Assembly (NCBI RefSeq): GCF_001457815.1
Contig: NZ_LN898221.1
Coordinates: 124,001 to 188,000 of the forward strand
Length of the DNA stretch: 64,000 nucleotides
Reading direction: 5' to 3'
Origin: Vitreoscilla massiliensis
GTDB lineage: Bacteria; Pseudomonadota; Gammaproteobacteria; Burkholderiales; Neisseriaceae
In this document: positions 50,342-59,034 of the stretch, one piece after another
Position numbering within the stretch: the first letter of the stretch is position 1
Layout of the letters: every line of letters begins with the position of its first letter
Position numbers and translations under genes: made by a program
The notes under the pieces: model-generated
Told to the model about the DNA's origin: nothing
Databases searched by the model: none
The model's input: the letters and a program-made list of their open reading frames with translations, nothing else

Positions 50342-51496
50342 ATGCTGAACAAGGTTTTTAACATCAGCCACATTTCGGCTGGCTTTACCGCGGTATTGGT
50401 AGGCTATACCAGCTCTGTGGTCATCATCATCCAAGCGGCAACTGCCGCTGGCGCCACACCGGCGCAAATCGAAAGCTGGCTGTGGGCTTTGGGCGTGGCC
50501 ATGGGCTTAAGCTCTTTGCTGTTTTCATGGTTTTACAAGCGGCCGGTACTGACCGCTTGGTCGACTCCAGGTGCGGCCATGTTGGTGGCAGCAGTGAGCC
50601 AATACGACATGCCAGTCATCATCGGAGCGTTTGTGATTTCCGGTGTGTTGATTGTGTTGACCGGCTTGATTACACCGTTGGCGCGCTTGCTGGAGCGCAT
50701 CCCGCCATACTTGGGCACGGCCATGCTGGGCGCGATTTTATTGCCGTTTTGCTTGAAGGCGTTCCAACCCTTGAGCAGCACACCCGTGGTGTTTTTGTTG
50801 ATGTTTGGCAGCTATTTGGTCGCTAAATATTTTGTGCCACGCTATACCATGTTGATTTTGCTGTTGGTCGGCATTGCATGTGCGGTGTTCGGCGGCAGTT
50901 TCAGCCATGCCGGTGTGGCCTTGAATTTGGCGCAACCGCAGTGGGTGACGCCGCGTTTTGATGTGTTGGCAATGATCAATCTCAGCCTGCCTTTGTATGT
51001 GTTGACAATGTTGTCGCAAAACCTGCCGGGTGTGGCGATGATGCGCAGCCACGGCTATGAAGCGCCGGTCAAGCCGTTGCTCATAGGCACCGGTGTGACC
51101 AATGTGTTGTTTGCGCCGTTTGGTGGCTTTAGCGTCAATTTGGCCGCCATTTCTGCCGCCATTTGTATGAACGATGGCGTCGATGCCGACCCCAAACAGC
51201 GCTACCGCGCGGTGATGTGGGCGGGCGTATTTTATTTGATTGCCGGCGTGTGGGCCACGACGGTGGTGGCTTTGTTCTTGGCTTTGCCCAAAAACATCAG
51301 CCAAATTTTGGCCGGCTTGGCCTTGCTCGGCACTTTGCTGATGTGTTTGCAAATCTCGTTTAAAGAAGGCAAGCAACAAGAGTCCGCTTTATTGACCTTC
51401 TTAATCACCTTGTCGGGCGCATCGTTCTTGGGCATCAGCGCCACCTTGTGGGGCTTGTTGGTGGGCATGGTGTATTTAAAGGTAACGAACAAATAA
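50342..51496 (+). CDS. benE: BenE-family benzoate/H+ symporter-like protein
   Basis: A 384-residue membrane protein with about 11-12 helices, related to BenE, which belongs to the same superfamily as uracil/xanthine permeases. Typical segments are WSTPGAAMLVAAV, LPGVAMMRSHGYEAP and PFGGFSVNLAAISAAICM. The substrate may be benzoate or another aromatic acid; no benzoate-degradation genes lie nearby. Divergently controlled by the XRE-cupin regulator. Confidence 0.88.
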   Translation: MLNKVFNISHISAGFTAVLVGYTSSVVIIIQAATAAGATPAQIESWLWALGVAMGLSSLLFSWFYKRPVLTAWSTPGAAMLVAAVSQYDMPVIIGAFVISGVLIVLTGLITPLARLLERIPPYLGTAMLGAILLPFCLKAFQPLSSTPVVFLLMFGSYLVAKYFVPRYTMLILLLVGIACAVFGGSFSHAGVALNLAQPQWVTPRFDVLAMINLSLPLYVLTMLSQNLPGVAMMRSHGYEAPVKPLLIGTGVTNVLFAPFGGFSVNLAAISAAICMNDGVDADPKQRYRAVMWAGVFYLIAGVWATTVVALFLALPKNISQILAGLALLGTLLMCLQISFKEGKQQESALLTFLITLSGASFLGISATLWGLLVGMVYLKVTNK

Positions 51497-51500
51497 GCTA

Positions 51501-51598
51501 AGCGGCCTGTAAACCCACATGAGCCACATGAGCCACATGACCCACGATATGGGCACACAAAACATGAAAACACGCTCATACGGGTTTTACAGGCCGCA
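51501..51598. terminator. Long uptake-repeat hairpin with 9-bp tandem repeats in the loop
   Basis: AGCGGCCTGTAAA near 51501 pairs with TTTACAGGCCGC near 51586-51597, and ATGAGC pairs with GCTCAT inside. Three 9-base units (CCACATGAG, CCACATGAG, CCACATGAC) at 51515-51541 expand the loop. Confidence 0.65.
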
Positions 51599-51704
51599 TC
51601 TCACCTGACTTTACCTGCTTTAGCAAAAATTCCACCGTGTCTACACCGTCAATAGAAGTGTTTTGCCGTACAATATCGGCAAATTTTTTTGTACAAGAAC
51701 CATC

Positions 51705-52814
51705 ATGACGCACTTTCACATCCTCGATTTAGACACCATGGGTCAAGGTGTGGCCAAAGCCGACGGCCACATCACCTTCATCGCCAAAACCCTGCCTAAC
51801 GAGGTGGTCGAAGCCGACATCTACCGCAACAAAAAAAACATCCATTTTGCCCATGTGACTGAGGTCATCACTGCCGCGCCAGAGCGCCAAGAAGCGCCGT
51901 GTCCGCATTATGCCCAATGTGGCGGCTGTGATTACCAACACGTCGATTACCCAACCGAATTGGCATACAAACAAAAGGCTTTGCGCCGCCATTTGCGCCA
52001 TTTCCCCGATATTGACATCACCGTCCACGCCGCGCCTCAGCGCTGGCATTACCGCAACCGCATCCAATTGCACTACCATGCCGATAAAAAAGTCTTGGGC
52101 TTAATGGACGTGAATTACGAGCCTTTGCCGGTACAAAACTGTCTGTTGATCCAAGAGCAGGTGCGCGACAAAATGCTGGCCTTGTACCAAGACGATGCGT
52201 GGCTAGAATTGTTGCAAGACGAGCCCAAACGCGGCCATTTGGAACTGTATTGCCGCGACGAAGAAGTGCAAGTGAGTGTGAACGAACCGTATGCCAATGG
52301 CGGCTTTACCCAGGTGTTTCCACACATGAACCATTATTTGACCACTTGGCTCAGCCATCAGGTCAACCAATACATGGACGACGATGCGGTGATTTACGAC
52401 TTGTTCGGCGGCAATGGCAACTTAAGTCTACCTTTGGGTCGCCCGACCGTGGTAGTAGACCAATATGGCGAACACCAACCGCAAGACAATGACACTCAAA
52501 CCTTTGTGTCGCAAAACTTATACGCCAAAGATGCGCTGCAGCGTTTACAGGCCGCCATTCCTGATGACATGCAGCAACCGACGTGTCTGATCATAGACCC
52601 GCCGCGTTCTGGATTGAAAAACCTCAAAGACTTTGTCAGTACCTTCAAACCCAAAGCGGTGATTTTCATCGCCTGTGAGCCTACCAGTTTTGTGCGCGAC
52701 ATAGCCACTTGTTTGGAACACTACACCTTGATGAAAGTGGACTTGTTCGACCTCTTCCCCGCTACCCAACACTACGAAACCGTAGGCGTGTTGGTGCGCA
52801 ATGAGCTTGTTTGA
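51705..52814 (+). CDS. TrmA/RlmD-type 5-methyluridine RNA methyltransferase
   Basis: A 369-residue SAM-dependent RNA uridine C5 methyltransferase. It shows an N-terminal TRAM-like domain, a 4Fe-4S-type Cys cluster (PCPHYAQCGGC), the SAM-binding motif VIYDLFGGNGNLSLPL and the catalytic region IIDPPRSGLKN with IACEPTSFVRD. The C of ACEP is the catalytic nucleophile. Whether it acts on tRNA or 23S rRNA cannot be fixed from sequence. It overlaps the AlkB-like gene by 14 bases. An uptake repeat lies inside at 52544. Confidence 0.85.
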   Translation: MTHFHILDLDTMGQGVAKADGHITFIAKTLPNEVVEADIYRNKKNIHFAHVTEVITAAPERQEAPCPHYAQCGGCDYQHVDYPTELAYKQKALRRHLRHFPDIDITVHAAPQRWHYRNRIQLHYHADKKVLGLMDVNYEPLPVQNCLLIQEQVRDKMLALYQDDAWLELLQDEPKRGHLELYCRDEEVQVSVNEPYANGGFTQVFPHMNHYLTTWLSHQVNQYMDDDAVIYDLFGGNGNLSLPLGRPTVVVDQYGEHQPQDNDTQTFVSQNLYAKDALQRLQAAIPDDMQQPTCLIIDPPRSGLKNLKDFVSTFKPKAVIFIACEPTSFVRDIATCLEHYTLMKVDLFDLFPATQHYETVGVLVRNELV

Positions 52815-53403
52815 GCCCATACCTGCACACAACCTCATCCCGCAAGATGGGGTGATCAACGATTTTGGCTGCGTCTTGGATTTACAGGCCGCATCGCAGT
52901 GGTTTGACACCTTAAACCGACTGGTTCCGTGGCAACACGATGAAGTCGAAATATTTGGCAAGCGCATCGTCACCGCGCGCAAAGTCGCTTGGTATGGCGA
53001 TGCGCCGTATTTTTACAGCGGTGTACTCAAACAACCACTGCCGTGGAGCGAGGCCATGCTGGCCTTAAAAGCCTTGGTGGAACAACACACGAGTCATCAC
53101 TTCAATTCTTGCTTGGTCAATTTGTATGAAAACGGCAGCCAAGGTGTGGGTTGGCACAGCGACGACGAAACCACTTTGGGCAAAGCGCCCATCATCGCCT
53201 CTTTAAGCTTGGGCGCCACGCGCCGCTTCTGCTTCAAACACAAAATCCACGCGTTAAAATGTGAAATGGCCTTGGAATCAGGCCAATTAATCCTGATGCA
53301 AGGCGATTTACAACGCTATTGGTTGCACGCGATACCGAAAGCCGCACAAGTACACGCGGCACGGATTAATTTGACCTTTAGGCAAATCCACACTGTGATT
53401 TGA
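52801..53403 (+). CDS. AlkB-like 2-oxoglutarate/Fe(II) dioxygenase
   Basis: A 200-residue enzyme of the AlkB family, closer in size and motifs to ALKBH2/3-type proteins. The iron-binding HxD is in GWHSDDE, the second His in YWLHAIPK, and the 2-oxoglutarate Arg in RINLTFR. It would repair alkylated bases by oxidative demethylation. The start overlaps the end of the methyltransferase gene, so both are likely co-transcribed. One uptake repeat at 52881. Confidence 0.88.
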   Translation: MSLFEPIPAHNLIPQDGVINDFGCVLDLQAASQWFDTLNRLVPWQHDEVEIFGKRIVTARKVAWYGDAPYFYSGVLKQPLPWSEAMLALKALVEQHTSHHFNSCLVNLYENGSQGVGWHSDDETTLGKAPIIASLSLGATRRFCFKHKIHALKCEMALESGQLILMQGDLQRYWLHAIPKAAQVHAARINLTFRQIHTVI

Positions 53404-53420
53404 TGCATCCAATGTAAATC

Positions 53421-53464
53421 TAAGCGACCTGTAAACAATATGAACAGGGTTTACAGGCCGCTTA
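53421..53464. terminator. Uptake-repeat pair with one variant arm, probable terminator
   Basis: TAAGCGACCTGTAAAC (A for G at one site) pairs with GTTTACAGGCCGCTTA across a 12-base loop, after the AlkB-like gene. Confidence 0.75.
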
Positions 53465-53555
53465 TCAACAATCTAAACATGATTACCATGAATGCACTCA
53501 ATACCTGTGAGCGACAAATTGCTTTAAGCCAATGATTTATTGCTGCAGCCTCGCG

Positions 53556-53780
53556 TCATGCATTGAGCAACACAATGCGTTGCATGGTTTCGCCGTATTT
53601 GAGCGCGTCTTTGCTGTGCATGTCCAAACAAAATGCGCAGCCATTGATTTGCGAGGCGCGCAGTTTAATCAATTCTTTTTGGGTGTGGTTCAGACTGATG
53701 TTGGCCAAATACAGCTTCAGCCCTATCATCGCCTTATGGCCCATAGGGGCAACTGCTTCCATATCAAAACGTTGGCTCAT
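53556..53780 (-). pseudogene. AhpD-like carboxymuconolactone decarboxylase family remnant
   Basis: The first 74 codons match the start of AhpD-like peroxidase proteins, with the redox motif INGCAFCLDMHSKDA. Homologues continue after LLNA with a Trp; here the codon is TGA, and the next codons (REAAAINHWLKA) keep only the first residues of the expected continuation. About half the usual length is missing. A nonsense mutation followed by decay is the simplest reading. A functional short protein is not excluded, since the CxxC pair is kept. Confidence 0.68.
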
Positions 53781-53864
53781 GTGTGTCTTCTGATGTGGTG
53801 CAAAACGGCATCATGCTGTGGCATCTGCGCGCTGGTGTGTTAACCGAATCGCAAAAGCCTTATG

Positions 53865-53906
53865 AAAGCGGCCTGTAAGCCATAAAAATGGTTTACAGGC
53901 CGCTTT
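53865..53906. terminator. Extended uptake-repeat hairpin, probable terminator
   Basis: AAAGCGGCCTGTAAGCCAT pairs with ATGGTTTACAGGCCGCTTT over about 19 positions (one G:T), 4-base loop, after the rluB stop on the minus strand. Confidence 0.8.
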
Positions 53907-53934
53907 ATATCATGGCAACACAGTGTATGACTGC

Positions 53935-55125
53935 TTATTTGGTAGTTTCACGCACTTGTTTGTCACCCGGTACGCCCAAGCCAGACCAGCGCATGATGTT
54001 GGCGACTTCAAACTCGTTCAACTCGTAGAAGCTGCCGCGTTTCAAACGTGCTGGCAAACCAATCGGGCCAAAGCGCACGCGCACCAAACGGCTGACGGTC
54101 AAGCCCAAGTATTCAAACAAACGGCGCACCTCGCGGTTGCGGCCTTCTTTCAACACCACGTTATACCATTTGTTCACGCCCTCGCCGCCTTGCTCGAACA
54201 TGCGTTCGACTTTGGCAAAACCGTCTTCCAATTCCACGCCTTCGGTCAATTCTTTCATTTGATCGGTGCTCACTTCGCCCAATACGCGCACCGCGTATTC
54301 GCGTTCCACTTCAAAGCTAGGGTGGGCAAAACGGTTTACCAACGCACCTGAGGTGGTCAAAATCAGCAAACCACTGGTGTTGACGTCCAAACGACCGATG
54401 GCAACCCAACGGCTGGAAGCCGCTTGTGGCAAGCGATCGAAAATGGTGGTACGGCCTTGTGGGTCGTCACGGCTGACGATTTCGCCCTCTTGTTTGTAAT
54501 ACAACAAGATGCGTGGCAAACGGTCTGGCCATTTGAGTTTGATGTGGCTGCCGCGCACTTCAACGTGGTCGCTTGGGCCGACTTTGTCGCCCAATTGCGC
54601 CACTTTGCCATTGATTTTCACCGAGCCTTGCAAAATCCACTGCTCCATTTCACGGCGTGAACCCACGCCAGAAGCGGCCAAGGCTTTTTGGATGCGCGCA
54701 GGTTCGATATTGCTGCTGTCGACGCGTTTTTCACGGAAAAAGCGCACTTTTTCTTGAATTTCTTGATTCGGTTGGCGCACTGCCAATTTTTTGGCACGGG
54801 TCGCGCGCACTTTCGGTTGGCGACGCTCAGTGCGTGCTTCGCCTTCTGCACCACGTTGTGGATTGGTTGTACCGCGTTGTGGGCGCTCTTGGCTTTGTTC
54901 ATGGCGGCCTGTAACACGTTCGTTGCGTTGTGAACTTTGGCCAGCGGCTTTGCCACGGCCTTGTTCGCCGCGGTCTTTGCGCTCTGCGCGTTCATAACGC
55001 TCTTGCTGTTCGCGTTCTTTTTCCAAACGTGCACTCTTGCTGTGGCTGAGTTTGGCGGGTTTGCGTTTGCTGGTTTTGCTGATGCCGTCGCGCATTTGGC
55101 GCTTGGTTAAGGCAGGTTTGCCCAT
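53935..55125 (-). CDS. rluB: 23S rRNA pseudouridine 2605 synthase
   Basis: A 396-residue enzyme. The first about 140 residues are a very basic, low-complexity extension rich in Arg, Lys, Glu and Gln. An S4 RNA-binding domain follows (ARIQKALAASGVGSRREMEQ) and the pseudouridine synthase core has the catalytic Asp in IGRLDVNTSGLLILT. The extension makes it longer than the E. coli enzyme. It is the third gene of a run rbgA, scpB, rluB. One uptake repeat lies in the extension at 54904. Confidence 0.9.
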   Translation of the reverse strand: MGKPALTKRQMRDGISKTSKRKPAKLSHSKSARLEKEREQQERYERAERKDRGEQGRGKAAGQSSQRNERVTGRHEQSQERPQRGTTNPQRGAEGEARTERRQPKVRATRAKKLAVRQPNQEIQEKVRFFREKRVDSSNIEPARIQKALAASGVGSRREMEQWILQGSVKINGKVAQLGDKVGPSDHVEVRGSHIKLKWPDRLPRILLYYKQEGEIVSRDDPQGRTTIFDRLPQAASSRWVAIGRLDVNTSGLLILTTSGALVNRFAHPSFEVEREYAVRVLGEVSTDQMKELTEGVELEDGFAKVERMFEQGGEGVNKWYNVVLKEGRNREVRRLFEYLGLTVSRLVRVRFGPIGLPARLKRGSFYELNEFEVANIMRWSGLGVPGDKQVRETTK

Positions 55126-55134
55126 ATTGTTCTC

Positions 55135-55716
55135 CTAACACTCGGTTTGAGGTTCTTCTGCGGCAGGGATTGCGGCAGGGTTGCTGATTTCGGGCAGAAT
55201 TAAACTGCCCAATTCGGTTAAAGGTGGTAAATCGCCCAAGTCTTGCAATTGTAAATCGGCCAAAAACTGTGGCGTGGTCGCCCACAATACAGGCCGGCCC
55301 AGCGTTTCTCTGTGGCCTATGCTTTCTATCCAACCGCGCTCTTGCAGCGTTTGTATCACTTGCGTCGACACGGTCACGCCGCGTATGGCTTCAATATCGC
55401 CACGGGTGACCGGTTGCTGGTAGGCAATGATGGCCAAGGTTTCCATCACCGCACGTGAATAACGCGGTGGCTTATCGGCCTGTAAATGTTCCAAACGTTC
55501 GGTCACTTCGGCCACAGCATGAAAACGCCAACCTTCGGCAGTCTTGCTCAAGGCCAAACCACGCTCGCGCCAACGCTGTTCTAATACCGCCATCACCACA
55601 TCCAATTGCGCTTGTGACAACGCCGGTTCTGTGTGTTGACGCAATTCGCGTTCCGACATAGCGCGGTTTTGCGTCAGCAACAAGGCTTCAATCAGGCATT
55701 CGGCAGACACAGTCAT
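55135..55716 (-). CDS. scpB: Segregation and condensation protein B
   Basis: A 193-residue winged-helix protein that works with SMC and ScpA in chromosome condensation. It shows IEALLLTQNRAMSERELRQH at the start and the core ALAIIAY-type segment ETLAIIAYQQPVTRGDIEAI with IQTLQERGWIESIGHRETLG. It overlaps the ribosome-assembly GTPase gene by 4 bases and lies 9 bases from rluB. No scpA in the window. Confidence 0.92.
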   Translation of the reverse strand: MTVSAECLIEALLLTQNRAMSERELRQHTEPALSQAQLDVVMAVLEQRWRERGLALSKTAEGWRFHAVAEVTERLEHLQADKPPRYSRAVMETLAIIAYQQPVTRGDIEAIRGVTVSTQVIQTLQERGWIESIGHRETLGRPVLWATTPQFLADLQLQDLGDLPPLTELGSLILPEISNPAAIPAAEEPQTEC

Positions 55717-56642
55717 TTCTTGCGGTCCAATTGTTTTTGCGCCCGTTCTTCACGCAATTGCGCTTCAAACACCCGCGCCGCCGCCAACCATTTGGTCCAC
55801 TCGTTCGGCAATTCCAAGGTGATGTTGCCGATTTGGCCACTGCGAAAATCGGTTAATACGATTTCTGCCGCTTTTTGGTAGTCGATGCGACCGCCACTTA
55901 AAATGGTGCCACGCTTGCGGGCAATGGCTTCCAACCATTGCTCTTCACGCCACGTTGCCATTTCATCGTGCTCATAATCCAATTGATAGCGGCCTGTAAG
56001 CAAGTCAAAATAATTGTGACTGAGGTATTTCAACAATTCCAAACTGACTTCTTCTTCGTCCAAGGCATTGCGACCAACTGCGCCACTGGCGGCCAAATTG
56101 TAGCCACCTTCGGGCACGATGATTTTCGGCCACAACATCCCAGGGGTGTCGTACAACCAGAAATCGTCGGCCAAGAACAAGCGCTGCTCGGCCTTGGTAA
56201 TGCCAGGCTCATTGCCGGTTTTGGCGGATTTTTTGCCCAACATGCTGTTGATTAAGGTCGATTTGCCAACGTTGGGAATGCCACAAATCAACACCCGCAG
56301 CGGTTTTTCGATGCCGCCACGGTTGGGCACCAACTGGCGCGAGGCATTGATGAGTTTGACTGCATTGCCGCGCTCAGATGCATCCAAGGCGATGGCTTGG
56401 GTTTGGCTTTGGCCGCTGTAATAATCGAGCCACAATTGCGTGCGCGCATCATCGGCCAAATCGCGTTTGTTCAGAATTTTCAGTTTGGGTTTGCGACCAG
56501 ACAAGCTTTCCAACAAGGGATTGGCGCTGGAACCGGGGCATCTAGCGTCCAAAACCTCTATGACCATGTCGACCGATTTCATGCGATCGCCAATGGCTTT
56601 CTTGGCCTTGTTCATGTGTCCTGGAAACCATTGGATTGCCAT
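55713..56642 (-). CDS. ylqF: Circularly permuted ribosome-assembly GTPase (YlqF/RbgA type)
   Basis: A 309-residue GTPase with permuted motif order: G4 NKRD (near 59), G1 GIPNVGKST (near 122) and G3 DTPGM (near 164). It starts MAIQWFPGHMNKAKKAIGDR, the family signature. Needed in other bacteria for late assembly of the large ribosomal subunit. First of three overlapping or closely spaced genes with scpB and rluB. One uptake repeat at 55989. Confidence 0.92.
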   Translation of the reverse strand: MAIQWFPGHMNKAKKAIGDRMKSVDMVIEVLDARCPGSSANPLLESLSGRKPKLKILNKRDLADDARTQLWLDYYSGQSQTQAIALDASERGNAVKLINASRQLVPNRGGIEKPLRVLICGIPNVGKSTLINSMLGKKSAKTGNEPGITKAEQRLFLADDFWLYDTPGMLWPKIIVPEGGYNLAASGAVGRNALDEEEVSLELLKYLSHNYFDLLTGRYQLDYEHDEMATWREEQWLEAIARKRGTILSGGRIDYQKAAEIVLTDFRSGQIGNITLELPNEWTKWLAAARVFEAQLREERAQKQLDRKK

Positions 56643-56704
56643 AAGACTGCTTTCGTATCAAAACGGGCTATTATACCTGAACTGAGCGGCGGCCATCGAA
56701 CGGA

Positions 56705-57538
56705 TTACAATTGTCGGTGCCGTATGAGCACATCACGGTCTTGAAAGATTTGCGCCAAGGCTTCCACTATGTAGACCGAGCGGTGTTGGCCACCAGTACA
56801 GCCGATGGCCACCGTTACATAACTGCGGTTTTCCATGTCTATGCTGGGCAGCCATTTGTGTAAAAAAGTCGCGATGTCGTCTATCATCTCTTGCACTTGC
56901 GGATAGCCAGAGAAATAGCGCTGTATCGGCTCGTCTATGCCGGTTAAACGGCGCAAGTCTTTTTCATAATGCGGATTGGGCAGGCTGCGCACGTCAAACA
57001 TAAAATCGGCATCGCTGGGCATGCCGTGTTTGAAACCAAACGATTCAAACACGATTTGCAAGTTGCGATTGGGCAAACCGACCCATGCGGTGATGTATTG
57101 GCGCAACTTGGGCGTGGTCAATAAGGTTGTATCAATGACATGTGAACGCTCGCGCAACGGCATCAGCCATTCACGCTCATACGTTAAGGCTTCTTCCAAA
57201 GTGCAATTGTCATTGGTGAGCGGATGGCGGCGACGGGTTTCGGAAAAGCGGTGCAGTAATTCGTGCTCTTGTGCTTCCAAAAACAACACATCAAATTGCC
57301 CTACCGAGTGCTGAATGGCATCGAGCATGGGCAAGAAATACTGTTGGCTGATGCGGGTGCGCATGTCCAAACACACGGCCAAATCGGTGATGCCGGGCTT
57401 GGCTTGGTACAAAGTCACCAATTGCGGCAACAATTCCAACGGCAAATTGTCGACGCAAAAAAAGCCCAAATCTTCCATCAATTTCAGCGCAACAGACTTA
57501 CCCGAACCGGACAAACCACTAATCAGAATGACTCTCAT
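56705..57538 (-). CDS. rapZ: RNase adapter protein RapZ
   Basis: A 277-residue P-loop protein with Walker A GLSGSGKS and the C-terminal RapZ domain with VAIGCTGGQHRSVYI. In enteric bacteria it directs RNase E to small RNAs that control glucosamine-6-phosphate synthase. Overlaps hprK by 20 bases, in the order ptsN, hprK, rapZ common in betaproteobacteria. Confidence 0.92.
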   Translation of the reverse strand: MRVILISGLSGSGKSVALKLMEDLGFFCVDNLPLELLPQLVTLYQAKPGITDLAVCLDMRTRISQQYFLPMLDAIQHSVGQFDVLFLEAQEHELLHRFSETRRRHPLTNDNCTLEEALTYEREWLMPLRERSHVIDTTLLTTPKLRQYITAWVGLPNRNLQIVFESFGFKHGMPSDADFMFDVRSLPNPHYEKDLRRLTGIDEPIQRYFSGYPQVQEMIDDIATFLHKWLPSIDMENRSYVTVAIGCTGGQHRSVYIVEALAQIFQDRDVLIRHRQL

Positions 57539-58481
57539 CGTTTAACTGATCCTCTTTTAAGACTTGAGTGTGGCGTTCGATGAATTGCTTGGTGCTGTCC
57601 AAGCCACGGCTTTGCAAGATGAAATTGCGTACCGCGGCTTCCACCAATACCGCCAAGTTGCGGCCAGCTGCCACAGGGATGCTGACTTTGCGGATGTGCA
57701 CATTCAAGATGTCTTGCTTTTCAGACTGGATGCTGAGTCTGTCCAAGCTTTGCATCAATTGATCGTCGGCGCTGACCAAATTGATGATCAGTTTCAACGG
57801 TTTTTTCGGACGGATGGCGGTTTCACCAAAGATGGCACGGATGTTCAGCACACCCAAGCCGCGCACTTCTAAAAAGTCGCGCAATACCGGCGGACAACGC
57901 CCTTCCAAGGTTTCGGGGCCAATGCGGTAAATCTCCACCGCATCATCGGCGACCAAACCATGACCGCGTGAAATCAGCTCCAAAGCCAATTCGCTTTTGC
58001 CCAAGCCGGATTTGCCCATCAGCAACACGCCGACCTCGAACACATCCAAAAATACCCCATGCATCACCGTCGACGCAGCCAAGGCGCGTTGCAAATAAAT
58101 CCGCAACACGTCCATCAAATACGGGCTTTCCAATTTGGACGTCAATAAAGGCACGTTGTGGGTGTGGCAATAATCGCGCAGTAAAAACGGCACCGCCAAA
58201 TCGTTGGCGACGATGACCACGGCGATGGTCTTGCCAAACAATTCGTTCAAACTGGTGCGAATTTTACTGGCTTCCAAATCATTCAGGTATTTGACTTCGG
58301 CAGAACCCAAGACCTGCACTTGATTCGGATGGATGAAGTTCAGATGGCCTACCAAAGCCAATAAAGGCTTGTCGGCTTCGATGCTGATGCGGTTGTCTAT
58401 GCCCGCAGTGCCTGCCGCCCAAGCCAATTTGAGTTTGCTTTGATTGTCTTGATAGAGGCGTCGCACTGAAATACTGGGCAT
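57519..58481 (-). CDS. hprK: HPr kinase/phosphorylase
   Basis: A 320-residue bifunctional kinase/phosphorylase acting on Ser of HPr. It has the P-loop GKSGLGKSELALEL and the HprK signature EVRGLGVLNIRAIFG. Middle gene of the ptsN, hprK, rapZ group. No sugar-specific PTS genes are in the window, so this is probably the regulatory PTS of Neisseria-like bacteria. Confidence 0.94.
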   Translation of the reverse strand: MPSISVRRLYQDNQSKLKLAWAAGTAGIDNRISIEADKPLLALVGHLNFIHPNQVQVLGSAEVKYLNDLEASKIRTSLNELFGKTIAVVIVANDLAVPFLLRDYCHTHNVPLLTSKLESPYLMDVLRIYLQRALAASTVMHGVFLDVFEVGVLLMGKSGLGKSELALELISRGHGLVADDAVEIYRIGPETLEGRCPPVLRDFLEVRGLGVLNIRAIFGETAIRPKKPLKLIINLVSADDQLMQSLDRLSIQSEKQDILNVHIRKVSIPVAAGRNLAVLVEAAVRNFILQSRGLDSTKQFIERHTQVLKEDQLNDESHSD

Positions 58482-58491
58482 GGTAACTCCG

Positions 58492-58941
58492 TTATTCTGA
58501 CATTAAGATGTTTTGAACCGCTTGTTTGTCAGTGGCTTGCAACAATTGTTCGCGCACCACTTTGGATGAGAAACGACTGGCCAAATGTGACAACACTTCC
58601 AAATGCACACTGTTAGAGCCTTCTGGCACCAACAAAGCGAAAATCAAGTTCACAGGCTTGCCGTCAGGGGCATCAAAACCGATGGGCTCAGCGGTGCGGA
58701 TGAAAGCGCCAATCGGGCGTTTCAGGCCGGCATAGCGACCATGCGGGATGGCCACGCCTTGACCCAAGGCGGTTGTACCCAATTTTTCACGCGCAAACAG
58801 ACATTCAAACACGTCACTTCTGGCCATTTCGGCTTTGTTTTCGATCAACAAGCCAATTTGTTCAAACAAGCGTTTTTTACTGCTAACCGGTAAATCCAAG
58901 ACGATGTGGTCGAGAGGCAAGATTTCGCCTATCACATTCAT
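58492..58941 (-). CDS. ptsN: PTS EIIA-Ntr regulatory protein
   Basis: A 149-residue protein of the nitrogen-related PTS branch, with the phosphorylatable His in GVAIPHGRYAG. The start at the second Met (MNVIGEILPL) is preferred. First gene of the ptsN, hprK, rapZ group, 10 bases before hprK. Confidence 0.92.
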   Translation of the reverse strand: MNVIGEILPLDHIVLDLPVSSKKRLFEQIGLLIENKAEMARSDVFECLFAREKLGTTALGQGVAIPHGRYAGLKRPIGAFIRTAEPIGFDAPDGKPVNLIFALLVPEGSNSVHLEVLSHLASRFSSKVVREQLLQATDKQAVQNILMSE

Positions 58942-59034
58942 TACCATTTTTTTCCACTTTCTTTACGATGCGTGTCGGATTTTACGCGGTTAATGGCGCC
59001 GCGACAATGTTGACTTTAGGGCAAAAAACCGCTA

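Noticed and set aside
50246..50467. 74-codon N-terminal extension of the XRE-cupin regulator
   Set aside because: It would cross the palindromic operators and the start of the divergent symporter gene.
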